Below are positions 1 to 5,741 of a DNA stretch of 7,321 nt, piece after piece. The translations under genes were made by a program, and so were the position numbers. Source of the stretch: Verrucomicrobiales bacterium (lineage in GTDB: Bacteria > Verrucomicrobiota > Verrucomicrobiia > Verrucomicrobiales > V1-33); assembly GCA_023253495.1 (NCBI GenBank), contig JALRGF010000705.1, positions 1 through 7,321 on the forward strand, given 5' to 3'. Within the stretch, counting starts at the first letter, position 1. Every line of letters starts with the position of its first letter. The notes beneath the pieces were generated by a model. That model worked only from the letters and a program-made list of their open reading frames with translations, was not told where the DNA came from and ran no database searches.

Positions 1-284
1 ATGACCGGTACGCGGTGCGGGGCGAAACCTTCGAAGGTCACGCTTTCCATGACCACTTTTTCATCGCCGATGCCGGCGCCCTGTTTGATGGCGCGTTCGA
101 TGGCTTCCCGGGAAACGGATTCCTTGCGGGCTTTTTCGCAGGCCGCGAAAAGGCGCGCGTTCAGGTCAGGGTCCGGACCGCCGAGTTTGGCGGCGACCAT
201 GATTTCCTTGACCAGTTTGCTGGTCGCCTGCGATTTCTTGAGCGAGGCGACCGCTTTTTTGTCGTGCAGCCATTGGCGTCCCAT
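1..284 (-). CDS. YebC/PmpR-family (TACO1-like) protein, YeeN-type, 3' end cut by window
   Basis: The 94 visible codons start with MGRQWLHDKK and continue with KLVKEIMVAAKLGGPDPDLN, then IERAIKQGAG and a VTFEGFAPHRVPV segment. These match the N-terminal helical domain and the start of the second domain of the YebC/PmpR family. Family members are about 240 residues, so roughly 60 percent is missing beyond position 1. The MGRxW start resembles the E. coli YeeN branch rather than the MAGHSKW start of classical YebC. Members are known as DNA-binding regulators, and more recent work on YebC/TACO1 points to helping ribosomes through difficult sequences such as polyproline. I cannot tell which applies here. 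The ATG at 284 is the only sensible start because family homology begins at that Met. The upstream AAAAGAAAA tract is only a weak ribosome site. It lies 61 bases downstream of the rRNA methyltransferase gene on the same strand and may share its transcript. Confidence 0.9.
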   Translation of the reverse strand, partial: MGRQWLHDKKAVASLKKSQATSKLVKEIMVAAKLGGPDPDLNARLFAACEKARKESVSREAIERAIKQGAGIGDEKVVMESVTFEGFAPHRVPV

Positions 285-345
285 AGGGTTTTCTTTTGGC
301 GGGCGCGGCGGGTGAATTCAACCACGAAAATGGCGTCGTCTGAGT

Positions 346-1617
346 TCAGGGACGGCGGGCGGCGCGGAGGCGGGCCATGTAGAAGGCGTCGTGGTTGGCG
401 GCGGGGCGTGACGGCTCGGGGAGCAGGAGACGTTCCTCCTCGAGCGTCCAGGCGCCGGCGGGCTGGTGCTCAAGGAAGGTGTGGATGCGGGAGGCATTTT
501 CACCGGGGAGAAAGCTGCAGGTGGCGTAGACCAGGGTGCCGCCTGGTTTGACGAGGCGGCTGTGGGTTTCGAGGATTTCGTCCTGGAGGCGGATCAGGTG
601 ATCAAGGGCTTCGCGGGTCAGTTTCCATTTGGTGTCCGGGTGCCGTCGGAGCACGCCCAGCCCGCTGCAGGGGGCATCGATGAGCAGGCGGTCGGCGGTG
701 CCGGCGAGGCGTTTGAGGGTGTCGGGGGAGGTGAGGGGAGCTGTCTGCAGGCAGGTGATGCCGGCGCGGGCGGCGCGTTTTTCGAGGGCGGCGAGTTTCC
801 ACGGATGGATATCGAGGGCGAGCAGGCGGCCGCGATTGCCGATCAGGGCGGCGAGGTGGAGGGATTTGCCGCCGGCGCCGGCGCACGAATCGATGATGAC
901 CTCGCCGGGCTGCGGTTGCAGGAACGGGGCGATTTCCTGGGATCCGGCGTCCTGGACCTCGAACCATCCGGCGCGGAGCGCGGCGGAAGAGGCGAGCGGA
1001 CGGCGCGGGACGAGTCGCAGGGCGTCGGGGTGGCCGGGGGCGGGTTCGGCCACAGCGGTGATCCCTTCGGCGGCGAGGGCGGTGACGAGGTGGGCCGGGG
1101 TGGTCTTGAGCGAGTTGGCGCGCAGCCAGACTTCCGCCGGGTGGTTGAGGGCGTCGCGCAGGGTGGGCCAGCCGGGGCCGGTGGCGGCGGCGCCGGCGGC
1201 GTCGAGCCAGTCCGGCAGTGACGCCCGGACGGCGGGCGGGGCGTGGGCCGGGTCGTGAGCGGGGTCGTTGCCGGCGGGCGGCACGGAGGCGAGTTCCAGC
1301 CAGGCCGGCACCGTGCCTCCCTCAGCCTGCCACCAGGCGGCCCAGATACGGGCGGTGATTCCGGAATCGAGGGCCGGACCGATGGCGCGGTCGTCGGGGA
1401 CCCCGGCGCGCCACGCCTCGCGCCGCCACCAGCGGACCAGTTCGTAGACACTGGTGGCAAACAGGCGACGGTCCCGGGCGCCCCATTTCGGCTGGTGGCG
1501 GAGGGTTTCGTCGACGACCCTTTCCGCGTGGGCACCCTGCCCGAATATGGTGAGCAAAGCCTGGAGGATGGCGCTGACCACGGGACGATGGAGGCGGGGG
1601 GCGGGAGCGTCGGGCAT
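346..1617 (-). CDS. RsmB/Sun-type 16S rRNA (cytosine-5) methyltransferase, NOL1/NOP2/sun family
   Basis: The predicted 423-residue cytoplasmic enzyme would transfer a methyl group from S-adenosylmethionine to C5 of a cytosine in rRNA. Residues about 5-110 look like the NusB-like RNA-binding domain of RsmB (RVVDETLRHQPKWGARDRRLF). The catalytic domain follows: WFEVQDAGSQ at 218-227, the SAM-binding motif DSCAGAGGKS at 243-252, an acidic ribose contact at D269, DAPCSGLGVLRRHPDTKW at 314-331 and VYATCSFLPGEN at 363-374. The two family cysteines are C317 and C367, the latter the expected nucleophile. The ending HDAFYMARLR matches the usual C-terminal strand. Motif I reads CAGAGGKS instead of the common CAAPGGKT. 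Length is close to E. coli RsmB (429). I chose ATG 1617 because homology begins soon after it. An upstream ATG at 1827 would add 70 proline-rich residues and run into rodA. The exact target base is inferred from the family only; an RsmF-like target is less likely because of the NusB-like domain. Confidence 0.9.
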   Translation of the reverse strand: MPDAPAPRLHRPVVSAILQALLTIFGQGAHAERVVDETLRHQPKWGARDRRLFATSVYELVRWWRREAWRAGVPDDRAIGPALDSGITARIWAAWWQAEGGTVPAWLELASVPPAGNDPAHDPAHAPPAVRASLPDWLDAAGAAATGPGWPTLRDALNHPAEVWLRANSLKTTPAHLVTALAAEGITAVAEPAPGHPDALRLVPRRPLASSAALRAGWFEVQDAGSQEIAPFLQPQPGEVIIDSCAGAGGKSLHLAALIGNRGRLLALDIHPWKLAALEKRAARAGITCLQTAPLTSPDTLKRLAGTADRLLIDAPCSGLGVLRRHPDTKWKLTREALDHLIRLQDEILETHSRLVKPGGTLVYATCSFLPGENASRIHTFLEHQPAGAWTLEEERLLLPEPSRPAANHDAFYMARLRAARRP

Positions 1618-1738
1618 GCGGGGGTGCTGAAGTGGGGGCGGCGGAAGCGGAATGACCGGAGGAGGAGAGCAGAGGCACTGGTCAGGCCGATGGCAAATGA
1701 CAAAACACGGATTCCGGCGCATGATGGCAGCTTGGATC
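1618..1738. promoter_or_regulatory. Divergent intergenic region between the rRNA methyltransferase gene and rodA
   Basis: This is the only gap in the window where two transcripts diverge, so promoters for both directions are expected here or inside the neighbouring 5' ends. I could not pick a convincing -35/-10 pair on either strand. A purine tract (GGAGGAGGAGAG, 1658-1669) is the strongest ribosome-site-like sequence, but no ATG, GTG or TTG of the rodA frame follows at normal distance; the next in-frame ATG is at 1697. The promoter role is therefore inference from gene layout. Confidence 0.35.
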
Positions 1739-3019
1739 ATGACACCGCTTTTCAAAAAACTGCTGGGGATGAACTGGATTCTGCTCGGGGTGCTGGCGGT
1801 ATTGCTGGCGGGCGGGGCGATGATCATTTATCAGGCGACGCATTTCCGGGTCGATGATCCGGCGATTGCCATGATCTGGCGCAAGCACATCCAGTGGGGC
1901 CTGCTGGGGCTGGTGGTATTTTTTGCGGCCGCGCTGATCGATTACCAATGGATCCGCTGGGGGGCGATCCCGGCGTATCTGGCCGGGGTGGCCGGGCTGC
2001 TGGCGGTGCAGGTGGCCGGCGTGACCAAGGGCGGGGTGCTGGTCAACGGCAAAGTCACCGGCGGCAACCGAAGCTGGCTCGATCTGCCCGGTGGTTTTTC
2101 GGTGCAGCCGTCGCAGTTGGCCATCGCCGCGGGGATTGTGGTGCTGGCTTTTGTGCTCGGAGAGCTGCATCGCCTGCACAAGTGGTTCCGGTATCATTTT
2201 GTGCGTCTGGCGGTGGCCGGGGTGGTCACGGCGGTGCCGCTGGCCTTTGTGCTGGCGGAGGGGGACCTGGGATCGGCCATGGTGTGGCTGCCGGTGTTCG
2301 GGGCGATGGTGCTGGCCGGGAGCATTCCGTTCCGGTATTTGATTGCGATGGGGCTGGCGGCGGCGGTGGCGTTGCCATGGCTGTTTTTTTTCGGGCTCAA
2401 GGATTACCAGCGGGACCGGATTCTGGTGCCGCTGCGGATGATTCAGAACAAGCCGGTCGACTACCAGAAGGAAGGGTATGCCAGCATCAACAACGTGCGG
2501 GCGATCGGGTCGGCGGGGTGGGAGGGCAAGGGGGTGGATGGGTCGAGGATGCCGGTGGATCCAACCACCGGCCAGCGGCGCAAGACGATCCACCAGCTCG
2601 GATACATTCCGAAGGACACGGCGCACAACGATTATATTTTCACGGTGTTTGCCGAGCAGCAGGGTTTCCGGGGCTCGCTGCTGTTGATCGGGCTGTATGC
2701 GCTGCTGGTTTTCCAGTGTCTGTTTATCGCGTTCTGCGCGAGGGACCAGACCGGCCGGTTGCTGGTGGTGGGGGTGGCGGCGCTGTTGTTCGCGCATATT
2801 TTTGAAAATATCGGGATGCAGATCCAGCTCATGCCGATCACGGGGATTCCGCTGCCTTTTGTGAGTTATGGCGGCACTTTCCTGATCACGGTGATGCTGT
2901 TGCTGGGACTGGTGCAGAGCGTCTGGGTTCACCGGCATCGGGCGCTCGACGAGGAACGCGAGCGGAGCCGCCGGCCGCGGCGGCCGCTGGCCCCGCCGGC
3001 CGCCCCGCAACCGATCTGA
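1739..3019 (+). CDS. rodA: RodA-like SEDS peptidoglycan glycosyltransferase
   Basis: The protein (426 residues from the chosen start) is a polytopic inner-membrane SEDS enzyme. In rod-shaped cells RodA polymerises lipid II into glycan strands for side-wall growth, with a class B PBP as partner. About ten hydrophobic segments are visible, from NWILLGVLAVLLAGG near residue 12 to LITVMLLLGLVQSVW near 381-395. Family marks include GFSVQPSQLA (about 120-128), AEGDLGSAM (174-182), the SINNVRAIGSAGWEGKG loop, HNDYIFTVFAEQQGFRG with the conserved loop aspartate at D298, and MPITGIPLPFVSYGG (365-379). RodA is favoured over FtsW by the ITGIPLPFVSYGG form and overall pattern. The loop between GKG and the aspartate is about 20 residues longer than usual (267-286), and a basic Arg/Pro tail ends the protein. 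The start is uncertain: ATG 1721, 1724, 1697 and 1652 are also in frame, and none has a good ribosome site. No PBP2 or mre gene is in the window. Confidence 0.93.
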   Translation: MTPLFKKLLGMNWILLGVLAVLLAGGAMIIYQATHFRVDDPAIAMIWRKHIQWGLLGLVVFFAAALIDYQWIRWGAIPAYLAGVAGLLAVQVAGVTKGGVLVNGKVTGGNRSWLDLPGGFSVQPSQLAIAAGIVVLAFVLGELHRLHKWFRYHFVRLAVAGVVTAVPLAFVLAEGDLGSAMVWLPVFGAMVLAGSIPFRYLIAMGLAAAVALPWLFFFGLKDYQRDRILVPLRMIQNKPVDYQKEGYASINNVRAIGSAGWEGKGVDGSRMPVDPTTGQRRKTIHQLGYIPKDTAHNDYIFTVFAEQQGFRGSLLLIGLYALLVFQCLFIAFCARDQTGRLLVVGVAALLFAHIFENIGMQIQLMPITGIPLPFVSYGGTFLITVMLLLGLVQSVWVHRHRALDEERERSRRPRRPLAPPAAPQPI

Positions 3020-3033
3020 GCCGGCTCCACGCG

Positions 3034-3768
3034 ATGAGACTGGAAGCCGAAGACGTCTGCAAAACCTACGGGGCGACCCGTGCCCTCGATGGTCTGAGTC
3101 TGAGGGTGGAGGCCTCGCGGGTGCTGGTGCTGATCGGGCCGAGCGGCGGCGGCAAGAGCACGCTGTTGCGGGTGCTCGGCGGTCTGGAGCCGGCGGATGG
3201 CGGGCGGGTGCGGGTCAACGACCATGCGTTGGCGGGGGCGGCTCCGGACGCGCTGCAGGCGTATCGTCGGCGCAACGGATTTGTTTTCCAGCAGTTCAAC
3301 CTGTTTCCGCACCTGACCGCCCGGCGCAACATTACGCTGCCGCTGGAAAAAGTGCATGGCAAGTCCCCGGCCGAGGCGGCGGCGGTGGCGGAGGGAGCTC
3401 TCGGTCGCTTCGGGTTGCTTGATCATGCGGACAAGCTCCCTTCGCAATTGTCGGGCGGGCAGCAGCAGCGGGTCGGTATTGCCCGGGCGATTGCGGTGGC
3501 TCCGGAGGTTCTTTTCCTCGACGAGCCGACCAGTGCGCTTGATCCGGAGATGACGGCGGAGGTGCTGGAGCTGATCCAGGAGCTGGCCGAGACCGGTCAG
3601 GACATCATTTTGAGCACGCATGAAATGGGGTTTGCGCGGGCGGTGGCGGACCGGGTGGCCTTTGTGGCGGCGGGGCGGGTGGAGGAGGCGGCGCCGCCAT
3701 CCGAGCTGTTCGGGGCGGCGCGCTCGCCGGTGGTGCGGCGTTTTCTTTCGCGGGTCATGCGATATTGA
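3034..3768 (+). CDS. ABC transporter ATP-binding protein, polar amino acid (GlnQ/HisP-like) type
   Basis: The 244-residue protein is a complete nucleotide-binding domain that would hydrolyse ATP at the inner face of the membrane. Walker A is GPSGGGKST at 35-43, the Q-loop is FQQFNLFPHLT at 85-95, the signature is LSGGQQQRV at 139-147, Walker B is LFLDEP at 160-165, the D-loop is SALDPE and the switch histidine is H196 in STHEMGFA. The FQQFNLFPHLT, LDPE and THEMGFAR wording is characteristic of amino-acid uptake ATPases such as GlnQ. Length fits that family. The segment before Walker A reads VEASRVLVLIG, lacking the usual Gly-Glu, a small oddity. It begins 14 bases after the rodA stop without a clear ribosome site. 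No permease or substrate-binding gene is adjacent, so the transporter partner and the substrate are unknown; the amino-acid assignment is by family resemblance only. Confidence 0.9.
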   Translation: MRLEAEDVCKTYGATRALDGLSLRVEASRVLVLIGPSGGGKSTLLRVLGGLEPADGGRVRVNDHALAGAAPDALQAYRRRNGFVFQQFNLFPHLTARRNITLPLEKVHGKSPAEAAAVAEGALGRFGLLDHADKLPSQLSGGQQQRVGIARAIAVAPEVLFLDEPTSALDPEMTAEVLELIQELAETGQDIILSTHEMGFARAVADRVAFVAAGRVEEAAPPSELFGAARSPVVRRFLSRVMRY

Positions 3769-3788
3769 CGGTGGCGCTCCGTCCGCGT

Positions 3789-3795
3789 AGAGGGG
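3789..3795 (+). promoter_or_regulatory. Ribosome binding site supporting the GH3 start at 3801
   Basis: AGAGGGG lies 5 bases before ATG 3801. It is one of the few Shine-Dalgarno-like sequences in the window properly spaced to a start. It favours ATG 3801 over the TTG at 3765, which overlaps the stop of the upstream ATPase gene. Confidence 0.55.
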
Positions 3796-3800
3796 CGCGC

Positions 3801-4907
3801 ATGGAAGACCGATTGCTGGGACAACTGCTGCTGATGGGGGTGCCGGGCGCGGAGCTGGACCCGGCCACGGCGGCTCGGCTGCGCGCGCTGCAACCGGGTG
3901 GATTCATTCTTTTCGGCCGCAATATCAAGAGCCCGGAGCAGGTGCGGAAGCTGATCGACGACCTGCGCGACCTGTCGGCGACCGAACCGATCATCACCAT
4001 TGACCAGGAAGGCGGGCGGGTGTCGCGGTTGCGCCTGATCGGCAGTGAGCCGCCGAACGCGCAGCAGCTGCGGCTCAAGGGAGACCGCTCGCTCATCCGG
4101 AGGCACGGGGCACTGACCGGGAAACTGCTGCGGCTCTTCGGTTTCAACCTCAATCTGTGTCCGGTGCTGGATATTTCCTATGACGACGAGGCGGACAACT
4201 CGCTGAAGGGCCGGTGTTACGGAACGAGCGTGAACCAGGTCATTGATTTTGCCGGGGTCTTCAACAAGGCGATGCGCAAAGAGGGGATCCTGAGCTGCGG
4301 AAAGCATTTCCCGACCTACGGCAGCGCGGACGTCGATCCGCACGAGCTGCTGCCGGTCATCGAGCGGACCAAGGAGCAGCTGGAGGCTGAGGAAGTGGCT
4401 CCCTTCCGCGCGCTGCTGCCGGATCTCGACAGCATGATGATCGGGCATGCGTGGTTTCCGGCCTTTGATCCGGAGAAGCGGTGGCCGTCCTCGTTGTCGT
4501 ACGCGGTGGTGACGCGGTTTCTGCGCTGGCAGCTCGGTTTTGATGACGGTCTGGTCATGACTGACGACCTCGACATGGGCGCGATCCTCAACGAGGTGAG
4601 TTTTGAGGAGACCATCCGGGCCGCGGTCACCGCCGGCAACGACCTCTGCATGATCTGCCACCGGGTGGAAATGGTCGAGCAGGCGCGGGAACACCTCAAA
4701 GGGGTGGAGGAACCACTGCTGGATGACGCGCTGCGGCGGGTCGAACGGGCGAAGAAGAAGATGGTGCCTCCGGACGCATGGTCGCGCGACGTGTTTGAGT
4801 CGTTGAACCGGGAGATCTGGGACCTGCGCGTCGACACCCTCGGTGAGGAGCGGGCGGCGCAGTTGAGCGTGGAGGACGGCAAGCGCAGTCCGGTCGAATT
4901 GTATTGA
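3801..4907 (+). CDS. Family 3 glycoside hydrolase, NagZ-like beta-N-acetylhexosaminidase
   Basis: The 368-residue protein matches the single-domain NagZ branch of GH3, which removes N-acetylglucosamine from anhydro-muropeptides during peptidoglycan recycling. Visible marks are QPGGFILFGRNI (31-42), IDQEGGRVSRL (67-77), GKHFPTYGSADVDPHELLP (167-185) with the loop Asp-His pair at D179 and H181, and VMTDDLDMGAI (252-262) with D255 as the probable nucleophile. No signal peptide or lipobox is seen, which suggests a cytoplasmic enzyme. The Asp-x-His dyad typical of NagZ-type enzymes is kept, but the usual KHFPGHG is KHFPTYG. The last 40 or so residues continue past the usual NagZ barrel end, with a charged helix and a LGEERAAQLSVEDG segment. 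The gene follows the ATPase by 32 bases and is the last of the plus-strand group. The pairing with rodA fits cell-wall metabolism; true substrate preference is inference. Confidence 0.92.
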   Translation: MEDRLLGQLLLMGVPGAELDPATAARLRALQPGGFILFGRNIKSPEQVRKLIDDLRDLSATEPIITIDQEGGRVSRLRLIGSEPPNAQQLRLKGDRSLIRRHGALTGKLLRLFGFNLNLCPVLDISYDDEADNSLKGRCYGTSVNQVIDFAGVFNKAMRKEGILSCGKHFPTYGSADVDPHELLPVIERTKEQLEAEEVAPFRALLPDLDSMMIGHAWFPAFDPEKRWPSSLSYAVVTRFLRWQLGFDDGLVMTDDLDMGAILNEVSFEETIRAAVTAGNDLCMICHRVEMVEQAREHLKGVEEPLLDDALRRVERAKKKMVPPDAWSRDVFESLNREIWDLRVDTLGEERAAQLSVEDGKRSPVELY

Positions 4908-4934
4908 GACGGCGGTCGGGTCGGCGGCGGTGAT
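4908..4934. other. Convergent gap between the GH3 gene and the pseudopilin gene
   Basis: Only 27 bases separate the two converging stop codons (TGA ending at 4907 and TAA ending at 4935 on the other strand). I looked for a stem with a T-run in either direction and found only short GC matches with no following T-tract. Termination here, if any, is not of an obvious intrinsic type. Confidence 0.5.
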
Positions 4935-5741
4935 TTACCGGCGTCGTCCGCGGGCGGCGGGCGAGGCGGGATTCCACCAGCCGTTGAGTTCGCGCGGTCC
5001 GAACCATCCGATGCCGGCCTGGCGGTTGTCGCCGCCGTAGAAATTCGGTCCGTTTTCCGCATTCGGTGATTCAGCGGTCACGCTGCCGTCGGACCAGGCG
5101 ATGAGGGCTTTGCCGTGGGCGCGGAAGTGGGTGCTGGGCTGCAGCGGTCCGCGCGGCCGGCCGCGCCGGTCGATCCATTCATAGGGTTCGGTGAACGGAT
5201 ATTCCTGCAGGCCGCCGGCGACGGCGAGGGCGGTGGTGGCGAACATGACGGCCGGACCGGCATCGGGGATTTCCGAGGCCACCACGCCGGCGAATGGATT
5301 CTGGGGCGAGCTGCCGAAATACTGGGCGTTGTAGCCGTAGCCGCCGGCGCCTTTTTCGAAGCCGTCGGTCTGAAAATCGCGCAGCAGCGGGCAGGTGAGG
5401 ATCTGGCGGTGGCCGCCGAGGTAGGGGGAGAGGAAACCGTGCCGCGGGTCGAATTCATCACTGAGTGAGCGGCGGCCGCCGTGCCAGCGGGTCAGGTTGT
5501 CCGGACTGGTGGCCGGGCAGTAAGCGCCCTCGTGATCCATGGCATAGGCGGCATTGGCGGTGACCAGTCCGCGGAGCTGGGTGGTGGAGACCGAGGCGGC
5601 GGCGCGGCGGCGCAGCCAGGTGCCGGAGGCGGTGGCGACGGCGGCGAGCACGCCGATAAGGCTGAGGGTGACGAGCACTTCGGTCAGGCTGAAGGCGCGG
5701 GTCTGACCAGGCCGAACGCGTCCGGTGTCGGGGGCGGTCAT
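4935..5741 (-). CDS. Prepilin-type N-terminal cleavage/methylation protein (pseudopilin-like)
   Basis: The 268-residue protein starts with a short basic leader ending RAFSLTEVLVTLSLIGVLAA. This is a type IV prepilin/pseudopilin signal, cut after A16, leaving mature Phe1 and the conserved Glu5 (E21), followed by a hydrophobic helix and basic residues (RRR at 44-46). The rest is globular: HGFLSPYLGGHRQILTCPLL (101-120), C75 and C117 as a possible disulfide, and HGKALIAWSDGS (209-220). That last segment resembles the 'H-X9-DG' mark seen in many Verrucomicrobia and Planctomycetes pseudopilins, here with eight residues between H and DG. Ala instead of Gly before the cut is common in this phylum. 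The ATG overlaps the stop of the upstream surface-protein gene as ATGA, so translation is probably coupled. No pilus, secretion ATPase or peptidase gene is in the window. Its job is unknown; such single pseudopilins are numerous in these phyla. Confidence 0.88.
   Translation of the reverse strand: MTAPDTGRVRPGQTRAFSLTEVLVTLSLIGVLAAVATASGTWLRRRAAASVSTTQLRGLVTANAAYAMDHEGAYCPATSPDNLTRWHGGRRSLSDEFDPRHGFLSPYLGGHRQILTCPLLRDFQTDGFEKGAGGYGYNAQYFGSSPQNPFAGVVASEIPDAGPAVMFATTALAVAGGLQEYPFTEPYEWIDRRGRPRGPLQPSTHFRAHGKALIAWSDGSVTAESPNAENGPNFYGGDNRQAGIGWFGPRELNGWWNPASPAARGRRR
5631..5699 (-). other. Prepilin signal: cleavage site and hydrophobic helix
   Basis: Residues 15-37 of the pseudopilin. The sequence RAFSLTEVLV gives peptidase recognition (cut between A16 and F17) and the Glu at mature position 5 needed for assembly in characterised systems. 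The following LSLIGVLAAVATA stretch is the membrane and assembly helix. Confidence 0.88.

Noticed and set aside
1..551. Two plus-strand open frames over the left edge
   Set aside because: The minus strand here encodes a clear YebC-family N-terminus and the methyltransferase C-terminus; the plus-strand products match nothing recognisable.
466..1221. A plus-strand open frame giving a Gly-rich protein
   Set aside because: It lies opposite the rRNA methyltransferase, whose catalytic motifs cover the same bases. The Gly/Ala/Glu-rich composition is what antisense reading of such a gene produces.
1618..1827. Upstream start of the methyltransferase at 1827
   Set aside because: It would add 70 residues without domain character and overlap rodA's coding start. 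Homology begins just after ATG 1617.
1682..3010. A 442-codon open frame on the minus strand opposite rodA
   Set aside because: Its product is a His/Arg/Pro/Gln-rich sequence with no recognisable fold, and rodA on the other strand has clear family motifs over its full length. It is a GC-rich antisense shadow.
3765..3800. TTG start of the GH3 gene overlapping the ATPase stop (TTGA)
   Set aside because: It is possible as a coupled start, but the added 12 residues are basic and not family-like, and ATG 3801 has the better ribosome site.
4900..4975. Possible bidirectional terminator between converging genes
   Set aside because: Only short GC-rich matches were found and no T-run follows in either direction.
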